Below are positions 25,303 to 34,759 of a stretch of DNA of 64,000 nt, in pieces (position 1 is the first letter of the stretch; every line of letters begins with the position of its first letter). Under the pieces are notes generated by a model that searched no databases, had not been told where the DNA came from, and saw only the letters and a list, made by a program, of their open reading frames with translations. Both the position numbers and the translations under genes were made by a program. Location of the stretch: positions 1 to 64,000 of the forward strand of contig NZ_CYZX01000011.1 of NCBI RefSeq assembly GCF_001405015.1. The letters are read 5' to 3'. This DNA is from Clostridium disporicum (GTDB lineage: Bacteria > Bacillota > Clostridia > Clostridiales > Clostridiaceae).

Positions 25303-26247
25303 TTACTGAAAAAATCTTTTTATTTCATCTTTATTTAAATCTACACCGATAAAAGATATAATCCCATCACCTTCATAATTTACAGCTTCAATGGAGAATT
25401 CATCTAAAGAAAAATCAAATTGCTTCATTGTTTCATCATTAAGTTTTACTATACCTTTAGCTCTTATAATTTCCCCAAAGCTATGTGTATTAGCTACAAA
25501 ATTAAATTTACTAATAAGCTCTTTTTCAGAAATTGCTCTATTTAAGCTCATAGCAAATGTTTGGAATGTATCATCTGCAGAATCAATATGAGCTGATACT
25601 CCTTTATTATTTTTAACATAGGCTCTTCTAAAAATCTTATTATCACCTTTCCTATGCTCTCCTATTGGAATAAGTTCTTGTGCATTTACTTTACTCCACT
25701 CTTTATCTACTACTATAGCTTTTGAATTCAAAGTTTTAATATCAGCTACTATCTTATCCAATTTATCTTTATCTATAAATTGTACCCTACTAATAACTAT
25801 TACATCAGCAGCTTTAATTTGATCTACGAAGAACTTTCTAAAATTATTTAAGTATATATAAAATCTTTCTCCATCTACAACTGTAATTAATTTATCTATA
25901 TCTACAACTTCACTAAGTTCTTTTTCTTCAAATACTCTTTTTAATTCACTAAGTTTAGCGACACCAGTAGGCTCAATTATAAGCCTATCAACTTCATAAT
26001 TATTAATAATATTAGATATAGCTTTTTTAAAATTTCCACTTACTTGACAACAAATACATCCTGAATTAATCTCTGTAATTACAGTGTTTGTTTCTCTTAA
26101 AATAGCACCATCGATACTTACTTCTCCAAATTCATTTTCAACTATAGCTATCTTTTCTCTATAATACTTATCATTAATTAACTTTTTAATAAGTCTTGTT
26201 TTTCCTGCGCCTAAAAAACCTGAAAATACATCTACTTTAACTTTCAT
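25303..26247 (-). CDS. CobW/ZNG1-family GTP-binding metallochaperone
   Basis: 314 aa. Walker A GFLGAGKT at residues 10-17, ENEFGE in switch I, the metal-binding G-C-I-C-C motif at about 64-68, and IIEPTGVAKL (Walker B region) are all present. The C-terminal CobW domain is there (FQTFAMSLNRAISEKELISK). Such proteins deliver zinc or cobalt to client enzymes or membrane partners. It is the first gene of a four-gene minus-strand operon (two CobW-like proteins, permease, TIGR03943). A 24-bp palindrome lies in the divergent promoter region. Confidence 0.85.
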   Translation of the reverse strand: MKVKVDVFSGFLGAGKTRLIKKLINDKYYREKIAIVENEFGEVSIDGAILRETNTVITEINSGCICCQVSGNFKKAISNIINNYEVDRLIIEPTGVAKLSELKRVFEEKELSEVVDIDKLITVVDGERFYIYLNNFRKFFVDQIKAADVIVISRVQFIDKDKLDKIVADIKTLNSKAIVVDKEWSKVNAQELIPIGEHRKGDNKIFRRAYVKNNKGVSAHIDSADDTFQTFAMSLNRAISEKELISKFNFVANTHSFGEIIRAKGIVKLNDETMKQFDFSLDEFSIEAVNYEGDGIISFIGVDLNKDEIKRFFQ

Positions 26248-26357
26248 TTTTACTCACATCCTCTAATTACTATCCTTAAACCATTTTATGTTTTTGATAT
26301 TATAAATATGTTTAAAGTAACTTTTTTTATCATATTATCCCTGTATCTTTATATACT

Positions 26358-26381
26358 TTAATATAATAATTATTATATTAA
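26358..26381. promoter_or_regulatory. 24-bp perfect palindrome in divergent promoter region
   Basis: TTAATATAATAA is followed at once by its exact complement. It lies 111 bases upstream of the CobW gene and overlaps the ribosome-binding site of the divergent YwaF-type gene. The core resembles A/T-rich boxes of the Fur/Zur/PerR family, so a metal-responsive repressor is a plausible reader. In such AT-rich DNA chance symmetry cannot be excluded. Confidence 0.35.
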
Positions 26382-26392
26382 GGATGGTGTTT

Positions 26393-27121
26393 ATGAGTAA
26401 GTTTTTTAGCTTAAGTAACATAGAGGTAAATTATCAAATAACTTTCTTTGAAAAGTTCACCCCTATCGTTATTCTTATATTTATAATAATTGCACTTTAT
26501 TTAATGAGGAATAAACTCAGAAATAATAAATTATTAGATAAAAAACTTAGATACTCTTTTGCTATAATATCTTCAATTTTTCTAACACTTTACTATATAT
26601 TAGAATGGTCTAGTAATGGAGTAACTGTATATAATCTCCCTCTTCATATTTGCTTTATTAGTAATATCCTTTGTATAATATTATGTTTTACTAAAAATAA
26701 AAATCTGTTTAATTTTGTTGTCTTTACCGGTGTATTAGGTGGAATAAGTAGCCTTTTAGCACCTGAATTAGATCTTTCATTTAAATATTTTAGATACTAC
26801 CAATTTATGATTTGTCATCTATCTATCATTTTAATTCCAATCTATTTTATTTTTATTTACAAATATACCGTAACTATAAAAGATACTTTTAAAGTTATAT
26901 TTCTAACTGAAATTCTAGGAATTTGTCTTGGTATATTTAACGAAATATACGGTTCGAATTATATGTTTGTAAGCTTTACTTCAAATTATGCTGCTAAAGA
27001 TTCTGTTTTATCTTACATAGGAGAAGGATATTTTTACTTTATAAATCTACAATTCCTATTCCTAATTACAATGTTATTATGGTACTTAATATTAAAATTT
27101 AGCTATAAATATTTAAAATAA
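26393..27121 (+). CDS. TIGR02206/YwaF-family membrane protein
   Basis: 242 aa with about seven hydrophobic segments and few charged loops. Features shared with YwaF are an N-terminal membrane segment, the loop NLPLHICFISNILCI, and N-Y-M-F in IYGSNYMFVSF. Function is unknown for the family. ATG 26393 is preferred over 26384 because AAGGATGG lies at the right distance; the palindrome at 26358 runs into that ribosome-binding site. It is transcribed divergently from the CobW operon. Confidence 0.75.
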   Translation: MSKFFSLSNIEVNYQITFFEKFTPIVILIFIIIALYLMRNKLRNNKLLDKKLRYSFAIISSIFLTLYYILEWSSNGVTVYNLPLHICFISNILCIILCFTKNKNLFNFVVFTGVLGGISSLLAPELDLSFKYFRYYQFMICHLSIILIPIYFIFIYKYTVTIKDTFKVIFLTEILGICLGIFNEIYGSNYMFVSFTSNYAAKDSVLSYIGEGYFYFINLQFLFLITMLLWYLILKFSYKYLK

Positions 27122-27147
27122 AAAAAGCCAGCAAAGCTGACTTTTTT
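27122..27147. terminator. bidirectional terminator
   Basis: The hairpin CAGC-AAA-GCTG is extended by A-run and T-run flanks. It lies directly after the YwaF-type gene and 19 bases from the end of convergent mgsA, so it ends both transcripts. Confidence 0.85.
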
Positions 27148-27165
27148 TATTATGTATTTATTTAA

Positions 27166-27534
27166 CTACTTTATAGTTGTTGCCTCTAGTAAAAGCTCTG
27201 CAGTTCCAATATTTGTTGCTAGTGGTATCTTATAAACATCACATAATCTTAATAATGCACTAATATCTGGTTCATGAGGTTGTGCAGTAAGTGGGTCTCT
27301 TAAAAAAATTACCATATCAACTTCATGTTCAGATACTAAAGCCCCTATTTGTTGATCTCCTCCTAATGGTCCACTCTTAAATCTTTTAACTTGTAAAGAT
27401 GTATTCTCCATAATTCTTAATCCTGTTGTTCCTGTAGCAACTAAATCCATATTTTTTAATATGTCTTCATTTTTCTTAGTAAATTCTATCATTTCTTCTT
27501 TCTTCTTATCATGGGCTATTAACGCTACCTTCAT
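27166..27534 (-). CDS. mgsA: methylglyoxal synthase
   Basis: 122 aa, the normal bacterial length. It converts dihydroxyacetone phosphate to methylglyoxal and phosphate, a bypass of lower glycolysis. The conserved residues are present: AHDKKK at residues 7-12, T-G-T-T-G at 34-38 (phosphate binding), GPLGGD with catalytic D60, and [14 protein letters not shown] with D80 and H87. It appears to be a single-gene unit between the convergent YwaF-type gene and a lipoprotein gene. Confidence 0.97.
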   Translation of the reverse strand: MKVALIAHDKKKEEMIEFTKKNEDILKNMDLVATGTTGLRIMENTSLQVKRFKSGPLGGDQQIGALVSEHEVDMVIFLRDPLTAQPHEPDISALLRLCDVYKIPLATNIGTAELLLEATTIK

Positions 27535-27620
27535 ATACTCTCCTCCAAAAATTTTTAATTTTTTATTGTAAATTATAAGTTATTCATCTTGCCTATTGCT
27601 TAAAACAATACTTATAATTT

Positions 27621-28250
27621 CTATATAATATTAACTAATAACTTGTCTTTATCTTGAACTATAGTAATAGTAAACTTTGATAAAGATAAAAAGTTAATAT
27701 TATCCCCTGAAATATATCCAGTCATATTTAAAATAACTGAATCTTTTATTCCATCAACTTGTCCATCATAACTAACTTTAGAAAGCCTAAAATAAATTGG
27801 ATCTTCATTATTTAAATACATCTGCTCTCTTAAAAATTGTAATGATTCTTTTAATCTATCTTTTTCATCATTATTAGCTTCTTTATATCCTACATCATAT
27901 TTATCATCAAGAGTTATTAAATAATTATAAACGCTTTGATCTCCAGATAAATATTTCTCAATAAAATCATTAGCATAGTCTACTTCCATATACTTACCAG
28001 TTTCATATATATTATTAGTTAAGTTATTAAATACTTCCTCACCTTTTTCGTATAATGTAATATCTTGATTTTTCTCATAAACATTATCTAAACAATTAAA
28101 TACAGTATAATTTTCTTCAATTATTTCTTCATCTTTCTCTACTTCTTCTGTATACATTCCATTGTTATCTATACTTTCTTTATTTTTATTACTACAACCT
28201 ATAGTTAGCATAGTAATTATAATCAAAGCTAAAATACTTATTCTTTTCAT
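27621..28250 (-). CDS. hypothetical lipoprotein, 209 aa
   Basis: A signal peptide ends in the lipobox L-T-I-G-C with Cys at residue 19, predicting attachment to the outer face of the membrane. The mature protein is acidic, then helical (residues 60-150), with a C-terminal strand-rich part (DGIKDSVILNMTGYISGDN and onward). No family is recognised. The start is ATG 28250 with TAGGAGTGG upstream; the GTG nine bases earlier lies inside that site. No operon partner is evident. Confidence 0.65.
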   Translation of the reverse strand: MKRISILALIIITMLTIGCSNKNKESIDNNGMYTEEVEKDEEIIEENYTVFNCLDNVYEKNQDITLYEKGEEVFNNLTNNIYETGKYMEVDYANDFIEKYLSGDQSVYNYLITLDDKYDVGYKEANNDEKDRLKESLQFLREQMYLNNEDPIYFRLSKVSYDGQVDGIKDSVILNMTGYISGDNINFLSLSKFTITIVQDKDKLLVNII

Positions 28251-28308
28251 AATATCCACTCCTATAGCTTGATTATATCATATAATGCATATTTGTATAA
28301 ACAAATCA

Positions 28309-28344
28309 AGCACATAATATACAAAATTTAGTATATTATGTGCT
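28309..28344. terminator. rho-independent terminator after dacF
   Basis: A 14-bp perfect stem (28309-28322 with 28331-28344) with an eight-base loop lies just past the dacF stop. On the minus strand the tail is TTGATTTGTTT, moderately T rich. Confidence 0.75.
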
Positions 28345-28354
28345 CAAATTTTTA

Positions 28355-29578
28355 TTAGATACCTTTTTTAAATAGATTTTTCATATTATATTTGAAGTTA
28401 TCTAGGAAATTAGCTTTTTCTACATCTCTATCTGCATAAAGTAATCCTTCACCAACTTTGTTTTCTCCCATATAAACTTCACATTTTCCTACAACTTCTC
28501 CCATAGTATATGAGTCTTTTAACTCATCTAATACCACTTTAGTTGTTGGTTCACCATCAGTTCCTTTAGGTACTACAATAACTAAATCATCTTGAGATTT
28601 TGCTATAAAGAATCTGTCGGTATTCTTGCCTAAATAAATCTTTTCTACATCAGCATCTTTATCAAAAATCTTTTTGCCTTCAAATTTTGAGAAACCATAA
28701 TTTAGAAGCATGCTAGCATCTCTATTACGCACCTTGTATGTTGGCGCACCCATAATTATACTTAACATTCTTACACCATCATGAACTGCTGTTGCAGAAA
28801 TACAATATTTTGCTTCATCAGTAAATCCTGTTTTTAGACCATCACATCCATTAAAGAAACGAACTAACTTATTATGATTTACTAATTCTATTGGAGTTTT
28901 ACGACCTTCTGATATTGTTTCCATGTATGTTCCAGTATACTTTAAAATACCTTTATGTTTTAAAAGTTCCATTGACATTGTTGCAATATCACGTGCGGTT
29001 GAAAGATGTCCTTCTACAGGTAATCCATTGCAATTTTTAAAAGTTGTATTAGTCATTCCCAGCTCTTGTGCTCTTTTATTCATCATTTCAACAAAAGCTT
29101 CTTCTGTACCACCTAAAAACTCCGCCATAGCAACTGCAGCATCATTTCCTGAAGCAATAGCAATTCCTTTTAATATTTCTTCTACTGTTCTTACTTCTCC
29201 TGTATCTAGTAGCATTGTGCTACCACCCATTTTTTTAGCATTTTCACTACAAGTTATTTTGTCTTGTAAAGATATTTTACCACTATCTACAGCTTCCATA
29301 GCTAAAAGCATTGTCATTATTTTTGTAACTGACGCTGGAGCAAACTTTTCATCTATATTTTTTTCATACAAAATAGTGCCACTTATTGGCTCCATTAAAA
29401 GTGCACTTCTCGCTTCAACTACTATATTACCCTCTTCATACACTGAATTAGTAGTAATTTCATCGTAGAATTCTTCCTCTAAGTTTTCTCCATTTAAGCT
29501 TGCGCTAACTGTAATATTGCTTAAAGATAATAAACATAAAAGTACAAAAGAAATAATTTTAATAAAATTTTTGTTCAT
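28355..29578 (-). CDS. dacF: D-alanyl-D-alanine carboxypeptidase (DacF)
   Basis: 407 aa serine peptidase of the peptidoglycan; signal peptide about residues 1-26 (cleaved after V-S-A). Motifs are SVTK at 83-86, SGN at 143-145 and KTG at 249-251, followed by the PBP5 C-terminal domain and a terminal amphipathic helix (FLDNFKYNMKNLFKKGI) suited to membrane anchoring. AAGGAGGAAC precedes ATG 29578. The position below pdp and deoB, with xerD and spoIIM farther up, mirrors the B. subtilis order in which dacF precedes spoIIA; spoIIA is not found next to it here. Confidence 0.9.
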   Translation of the reverse strand: MNKNFIKIISFVLLCLLSLSNITVSASLNGENLEEEFYDEITTNSVYEEGNIVVEARSALLMEPISGTILYEKNIDEKFAPASVTKIMTMLLAMEAVDSGKISLQDKITCSENAKKMGGSTMLLDTGEVRTVEEILKGIAIASGNDAAVAMAEFLGGTEEAFVEMMNKRAQELGMTNTTFKNCNGLPVEGHLSTARDIATMSMELLKHKGILKYTGTYMETISEGRKTPIELVNHNKLVRFFNGCDGLKTGFTDEAKYCISATAVHDGVRMLSIIMGAPTYKVRNRDASMLLNYGFSKFEGKKIFDKDADVEKIYLGKNTDRFFIAKSQDDLVIVVPKGTDGEPTTKVVLDELKDSYTMGEVVGKCEVYMGENKVGEGLLYADRDVEKANFLDNFKYNMKNLFKKGI

Positions 29579-29618
29579 CTATGTTCCTCCTTTCAAGCTT
29601 ATTATTACCAAAAGAAAT

Positions 29619-29663
29619 AAAAATATGATAGAAAGAATTATTATTTCTCTATATCATATTTTT
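29619..29663 (-). terminator. rho-independent terminator of the deoB-pdp operon
   Basis: AAAATATGATA (29620-29630) pairs with TATCATATTTT (29652-29662), with an inner GAAA/TTTC extension. It lies between the pdp stop and dacF, which therefore probably has its own promoter. Confidence 0.75.
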
Positions 29664-29669
29664 TTATAA

Positions 29670-30974
29670 TTATCTAATTATTTCATATACTACTGGAATA
29701 TTTAAGTCATAACTATCATTTATAGTTATATTGCTTAATATATCCTTTTTAGCTTTTTCTATCTTATCTTCGTTATTTGCATGAATATAAGCTAGAATAT
29801 CACCTTTAGAAACTTTATCTCCACGTTTCTTATTTAAAACTATACCAACAGCTAAATCTATTTCGCTTTCCTTAGTTGCTCTTCCTGCACCTAATTCCAT
29901 TGCTATTAGCCCAAAAGCTTCTGCTTTAATTTTTGTTATATATCCATCCTGTTGTGCTACTACAGGTTCAATAAATTTAGCTTTTGGTAAAAGATCTAAG
30001 TTATCTATTGGTGCCACATCTCCACCTTGAGCTTTTATAAATTCTTTTAGCTTTTCTAAGCCTTTACCATTTTCTATGTTTTGAAGTAATAATTTTCTTC
30101 CCTCTTCTACAGTATTAGCCTTCTTTGCGCATACTAACATATTAGAACCTATAGTTAAAGTTAATTCTAATAAGTCTTTTGGCCCATTACCTTTTAATAG
30201 CTCTATAGCCTCTTTAACCTCTAAGCTATTTCCTATAGCATATCCTAAAGGTTGATCCATATCAGATATTACAGCTATAGTCTGTCTATCTAAAGCATTA
30301 CCTATGTTAACCATCTCTTGTGCTAAGCTTCTAGCATCTTCTGGTGTTTTCATAAAAGCTCCATCTCCAACTTTTACATCTAAAACTATGGCATCTGCTC
30401 CTGAAGCTATCTTTTTACTCATTATACTTGATGCTATTAAAGACATATTATCTACTGTCGCTGTAACATCTCTTAATGCATATAGCTTTTTATCAGCTGG
30501 AACTAGGTTTCCACTTTGCCCCATAATTGCTATGTTTATTGAGTTAACATTATTAGTAAATTCTTCTTCTGTTAATTCTACAGAGAATCCTTCAAATGTT
30601 TCAAGCTTATCTATAGTTCCTCCTGTATGTCCTAAACCTCTTCCAGACATTTTAGCTACAGGCACATCTAATGATGCTACTAAAGGAGTTAAGCAGATTG
30701 AAGTTTTATCACCAACTCCTCCAGTTGAATGTTTATCTACTTTAATTCCATTAATTTTACTTAAATCAATTTCATCTCCTGATTTTACCATAGCCATAGT
30801 TAAATCTGCAGTTTCTCTTTTATTCATTTTATTAAAGAAAATAGCCATTAACAAAGCTGAAACTTGGTAATCTGGAATTTCACCTTTTGTAAATCCATCT
30901 ACAACAAAATCAATCTCTTCTTTTGATAATTCATTACCTTTTCTTTTATTCATTATTATGTCATACATTCTCAT
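29670..30974 (-). CDS. pdp: pyrimidine-nucleoside phosphorylase
   Basis: 434 aa. It cleaves uridine, deoxyuridine or thymidine with phosphate to give the base and (deoxy)ribose-1-phosphate. The phosphate-binding motif KHSTGGVGD lies at residues 81-89, followed by [13 protein letters not shown]. The C-terminal domain ([20 protein letters not shown]) is typical. The neighbouring deoB converts the sugar phosphate product, so the two form a nucleoside catabolic operon with a 22-base gap. AGGAGG precedes ATG 30974. Confidence 0.94.
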   Translation of the reverse strand: MRMYDIIMNKRKGNELSKEEIDFVVDGFTKGEIPDYQVSALLMAIFFNKMNKRETADLTMAMVKSGDEIDLSKINGIKVDKHSTGGVGDKTSICLTPLVASLDVPVAKMSGRGLGHTGGTIDKLETFEGFSVELTEEEFTNNVNSINIAIMGQSGNLVPADKKLYALRDVTATVDNMSLIASSIMSKKIASGADAIVLDVKVGDGAFMKTPEDARSLAQEMVNIGNALDRQTIAVISDMDQPLGYAIGNSLEVKEAIELLKGNGPKDLLELTLTIGSNMLVCAKKANTVEEGRKLLLQNIENGKGLEKLKEFIKAQGGDVAPIDNLDLLPKAKFIEPVVAQQDGYITKIKAEAFGLIAMELGAGRATKESEIDLAVGIVLNKKRGDKVSKGDILAYIHANNEDKIEKAKKDILSNITINDSYDLNIPVVYEIIR

Positions 30975-30996
30975 AATTAATATTCCTCCTAAGAAA

Positions 30997-32166
30997 CTAC
31001 TTTAGCTTATCTAAAAAGCTTTCACCTTTAATTTCATTATCTATATTAAAGAAATCTAAAATAGTCTTTCCTATATCTGTAAAGCCTTTTCTTGTTCCTA
31101 AATCTACTCCACCTTTAAGTTTTTTACCATAAACTAATACTGGAATATATTCTCTTGAGTGATCTGTGCTATCTGTTGTAGGGTCACAACCATGATCTGC
31201 TGCAATTATAAGCATATCATCATCGCTCATATTGTTATATATTTCTTGTAATCTGCCATCAAAATCTTCTATAGCTTTTCCGTAACCTTTTGCGTCATTT
31301 CTATGGCCATATAACATATCAAAATCTACAAGATTAGTAAAGATTAATCCCTCTTCTACTTCTTTCATATATTCTAATGTTTTATCTACGCCATCCATAT
31401 TATTTTTAGTATGCACAGCTTTAGTAACACCTACTTTATTATAAATGTCTTCTATTTTGCCTACTGCTGCTACTTCTTTACCGTTTTCTTTTAAATATTC
31501 AAGCATAGTTTTAGAAAATGGATTTAACGCATAATCTCTTCTATTAGATGTTCTTGTGAAGTTACCTTCTTCACCTATAAATGGTCTTGCGATTACTCTA
31601 CCTACAGCCTTGTCGCCTACTAACATTTCCCTTGCAATTTCGCACATTTTATATAATTCCTCTATGGAAATAACTTCTTCATGAGCTGCTATTTGAAATA
31701 CTGAATCTGCAGAAGTATAGATTATTGGGTATCCTGTTTTTACATGTTCTGCACCTAATTCTTTAATTATCTCTGTCCCTGAAGCAACTACATTACCTAA
31801 TATACCTTTTTGATTTGTTTTTTCTAAAAATTCATTTATTATTTCATCTGAGAATCCTTCGGGATATGTGTTTAATGGTTTATCTAAGATAACCCCTCCG
31901 ATTTCCCAATGTCCAGTAACTGTATCTTTACCTTTAGAAAGTTCCATAGCTCTACCATATGATCCTTTTGGACTATCACATTTATTAGGTCCATTAACGC
32001 CTTCTATATTTCCGATACCAAGCTCCTCTAAATTGTTAATATTTAATCTTCCGCAAACTTTATATATGTTGTCTAGCGTATGGCTTCCAACATCACCATA
32101 TTCCTTTGCATCTGGTAATTCTCCTACTCCTAAACTATCTAATATAACTAGTATAGCTCTCTTCAT
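30997..32166 (-). CDS. deoB: phosphopentomutase
   Basis: 389 aa, alkaline phosphatase superfamily. It interconverts (deoxy)ribose-1-phosphate and the 5-phosphate. The metal-binding N-terminus is [13 protein letters not shown] with D10; the phosphorylated Thr lies in [13 protein letters not shown]; further metal ligands are in [13 protein letters not shown] and [11 protein letters not shown]. The start is ATG 32166, with AAAGGAG nine bases upstream; the longer frame reaching 32211 lacks a site. It is followed by pdp. Confidence 0.96.
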   Translation of the reverse strand: MKRAILVILDSLGVGELPDAKEYGDVGSHTLDNIYKVCGRLNINNLEELGIGNIEGVNGPNKCDSPKGSYGRAMELSKGKDTVTGHWEIGGVILDKPLNTYPEGFSDEIINEFLEKTNQKGILGNVVASGTEIIKELGAEHVKTGYPIIYTSADSVFQIAAHEEVISIEELYKMCEIAREMLVGDKAVGRVIARPFIGEEGNFTRTSNRRDYALNPFSKTMLEYLKENGKEVAAVGKIEDIYNKVGVTKAVHTKNNMDGVDKTLEYMKEVEEGLIFTNLVDFDMLYGHRNDAKGYGKAIEDFDGRLQEIYNNMSDDDMLIIAADHGCDPTTDSTDHSREYIPVLVYGKKLKGGVDLGTRKGFTDIGKTILDFFNIDNEIKGESFLDKLK

Positions 32167-32222
32167 TTTTGTTTCTCCTTTCCTACTCTTAAATATGCTC
32201 CCTATACTCATGTCTTATTGCC

Positions 32223-33101
32223 TTATGCTCTCGGATGGGAGTTCTTGTAAACTAAATTTATCTTATCATTGTTTATTATTTCATAGTAAGTATCCATATA
32301 TGTTAGGACTTGATTTCCTAATAATTTTTGTACTGCTCTTACATTAGCTCCATTTTGTAATAAGTGTACAGCAAATGAGTGTCTGAAAGTATTTAAGTTT
32401 ACATCTTTCTTTATTCCAGCTTTGTGAGAATACTCTTTTACTATTCTCCATACACCTTGTCTAGTTAATTGTTGACCATTAAGATTTACAAAAAGATTAT
32501 CAACTCCACTTGCTGCAATAAGATCTCTTATCTTTAAATATTCTTTTATTGCATTTTTAGCACTTCTGCCAATAGGAATTACTCTTTCATAATTTCTATT
32601 ATCATGACATACAACGTATGATAAATCAAGATTAACACATTCTACTTTTAACCCTATTATTTCTGATACCTTCATACCAGTTGCATACATAAGTTCTAAT
32701 AGTGCGTTATCTCTTATACCTTTATTACAATCCTTATCCACTACCTTTATTATCTTATCAACTTCTTCAACTGTAAGAATTTCTGGAAGTTTCTTTGTGC
32801 TATCAGTTGCCTTATAATATATTTTAGGAATATCTCTTATTATCTTATGATCTTTTAAAAAATTATAAAAACTTCTTAAACTAATTACTATTCTATTTAT
32901 TGACCTTTCAGATTTCCCTTCATCTAATAGATATTGTATATAATCAGATACTGTGTTATTATCTGATTCATTTAGATAAATATCCTTGCTATTTAAATAT
33001 TTAATATATAAATTTACATCTGTAACATATGCATAAACAGTATTTTCACTTTTATGGCTTTGTAACAATGATTCCCTATACTCGTTTACTATCTCTTTCA
33101 T
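32223..33101 (-). CDS. XerD-like tyrosine recombinase, catalytic residues largely lost
   Basis: 292 aa with the Xer layout: a core-binding domain at residues 1-85, then the catalytic domain. Against the six active-site residues of XerD I read: Arg I is Lys (YATGMKVSEI, K144), the beta-hairpin Lys is Asn (about 168), the box II His is Asn (NLNTFRHSF, N237) with R240 kept, the second His is Asn (LLGNQV, N263), and Tyr is kept (about Y272). It sits where ripX/xerD lies in B. subtilis, between spoIIM and deoB. It probably cannot recombine efficiently and may act as a structural or regulatory Xer relative. ATG 33101 follows GGGGAG. Confidence 0.82.
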   Translation of the reverse strand: MKEIVNEYRESLLQSHKSENTVYAYVTDVNLYIKYLNSKDIYLNESDNNTVSDYIQYLLDEGKSERSINRIVISLRSFYNFLKDHKIIRDIPKIYYKATDSTKKLPEILTVEEVDKIIKVVDKDCNKGIRDNALLELMYATGMKVSEIIGLKVECVNLDLSYVVCHDNRNYERVIPIGRSAKNAIKEYLKIRDLIAASGVDNLFVNLNGQQLTRQGVWRIVKEYSHKAGIKKDVNLNTFRHSFAVHLLQNGANVRAVQKLLGNQVLTYMDTYYEIINNDKINLVYKNSHPRA

Positions 33102-33172
33102 AATTCTCCCCATTCCCATCTAATTTATATAATTCGACATTTTTTTATATTTCCCTCTATATTTATATTCTG

Positions 33173-33808
33173 TTAAACAATTTTATAAACATTTGTTAAA
33201 ATAAACTTAATTAAGTTTGGACAGAGATAAGTTTCAACTATCGTACCAACAATAAATACACACAAGAATACCCCTACTTTAAAAATTATTTCCTTCTCTA
33301 CTATTGTATTTACTTTTCCTTTATTAAAGAACCTATCTCTAAGTTTCATTGAAGAAAATTGTATAAAAACTATACTTAATGCAATGAAACATGGTATATA
33401 AATTATGTTCTGAGGTAAAGTCGATGCTACTGCAAGCCAAATTCCCTTTCCATCAAAGCTAGTTAATAAAAAACTAAATGTATAACCTAAGGTAAATCCC
33501 TTAATTAAGTCTATTAATAAAATTAATGGGGCACCAAAGATTGTAAATCCAAATAATACGATTGCTGTTAGCAGAATCAAATTTTTCTTTAAAACATCTA
33601 GTAATAAAACTTTTGTGTTAACTTGCTCTGAAACTATACTTTTAGTAAAAGTTAAAAAGTAATCTGTTAAGTCAGTAGCATCATTATAGTTCATATACTT
33701 AACCATAAAAGTTCCTAAAGTAATTCCTACGCAAAAAAATATGAATACCATAAAATAAAATATTTTATTCTCTTTATAATTATGTTGTGCCTTATTAATT
33801 ATATTCAT
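33173..33808 (-). CDS. spoIIM: stage II sporulation protein M
   Basis: 211 aa integral membrane protein with about five hydrophobic segments. Together with SpoIID and SpoIIP it forms the engulfment machinery that remodels septal peptidoglycan. The N-terminal segment with F-F-C-V-G-I-T-L-G and the conserved I-K-G-F-T-L-G-Y-T in the central loop match SpoIIM. It lies upstream of the Xer gene, as in B. subtilis. Confidence 0.93.
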   Translation of the reverse strand: MNIINKAQHNYKENKIFYFMVFIFFCVGITLGTFMVKYMNYNDATDLTDYFLTFTKSIVSEQVNTKVLLLDVLKKNLILLTAIVLFGFTIFGAPLILLIDLIKGFTLGYTFSFLLTSFDGKGIWLAVASTLPQNIIYIPCFIALSIVFIQFSSMKLRDRFFNKGKVNTIVEKEIIFKVGVFLCVFIVGTIVETYLCPNLIKFILTNVYKIV

Positions 33809-33889
33809 TTTAATCCCTCCAAAATCATTCTACATTGAATAATATGACGAGATTAACAGTATTATTCATAAGTGAATATATGTAAAACA

Positions 33890-34561
33890 CTATTTATTTA
33901 AATTTTTCAGTATTTTTTCAACATTTTCCTTAGCTTGAGTTACATCTACATTATAATTTCTTTTTAAAATATCTAAGATTTCTAGTACATCTAAAACTTC
34001 CTTACTCTTTTCTTCATATGTTTCTTGATTTCTTCCCAATCTATCAGAAATAAATAATAATGCCATATCATTAATATCTACATCATTTATCAAGCCTTCA
34101 ACATTTCCATAAGGTAAGTTTTTTATAATAAATAAATGGTGCATATGATATCTAACCATATTACAAACCTTATCAATTTCATCTTCTTTAATATCGTAGT
34201 TTTTTAATATTTTACGAGCTAAGTCAGCTCCAATTTTATCATGATCGTAAGATATCCATCTACCGCTTCTATTTTTTTTAGTTGCTGCTTTTTTCCCTAC
34301 ATCATGTAATAGAGCTGCTAACATTAGACTCTTAGGACTATTTGCATACTCTCTTATAGTAGCTGCTTGATCTACAACTAATAATACATGATTCCACACA
34401 TTTCCTTCTGGATGGTGTTTTTTTTCTTGTTCTACCGATTCTAATTCTATCAGTATCTCTAAAGGTGTATCTTTTAATGATTCTTTAATACTTTTTAAAT
34501 AAATTGATGGTTTAGCATCAGCTAAAAGATGATCAATTATATATCTTAATAATGTACTCAA
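33890..34561 (-). CDS. HD-domain phosphohydrolase
   Basis: 223 aa. The HD signature is complete: the first His in WNHVLLVVDQ, then LMLAALLHDVGK (the HD pair), then a His in the RYHMHHLF segment and a late Asp. This type resembles the HD domains found with tRNA nucleotidyltransferases, and is expected to hydrolyse nucleotides or phosphate esters. Substrate unknown. It lies between spoIIM and spo0A, as in several clostridia, apparently as its own unit. Confidence 0.8.
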   Translation of the reverse strand: MSTLLRYIIDHLLADAKPSIYLKSIKESLKDTPLEILIELESVEQEKKHHPEGNVWNHVLLVVDQAATIREYANSPKSLMLAALLHDVGKKAATKKNRSGRWISYDHDKIGADLARKILKNYDIKEDEIDKVCNMVRYHMHHLFIIKNLPYGNVEGLINDVDINDMALLFISDRLGRNQETYEEKSKEVLDVLEILDILKRNYNVDVTQAKENVEKILKNLNK

Positions 34562-34687
34562 ATTTATACCTACTTTCTTTTTAACATATTATTTTAAATT
34601 TATAATTTTAACTATATTATCCCTCTCTTTTTTATCTATATTACTAAATTACTATTAAGTTATAAAACAATAATAATCAAATAACAT

Positions 34688-34729
34688 AAAAAACAGCAAC
34701 TAAAATGCATTTAACAAATTAGTTGCTGT
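34688..34729 (-). terminator. rho-independent terminator of spo0A
   Basis: ACAGCAACTAA (34693-34703) pairs with TTAGTTGCTGT (34719-34729), followed on the minus strand by a T-run. It lies 30 bases past the spo0A stop. Confidence 0.85.
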
Positions 34730-34759
34730 CTTAACCATTCTTATTTAGCTTTTTAATTA

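Noticed and set aside
28923..29468. Plus-strand open frame of 181 codons opposite dacF
   Set aside because: It is the antisense of a clear penicillin-binding protein gene, with no ribosome-binding site or recognisable domain. The same applies to frames opposite pdp (30304-30870), the Asp23/spoIIIAH genes (46887-47375) and pilC (56640-57128).
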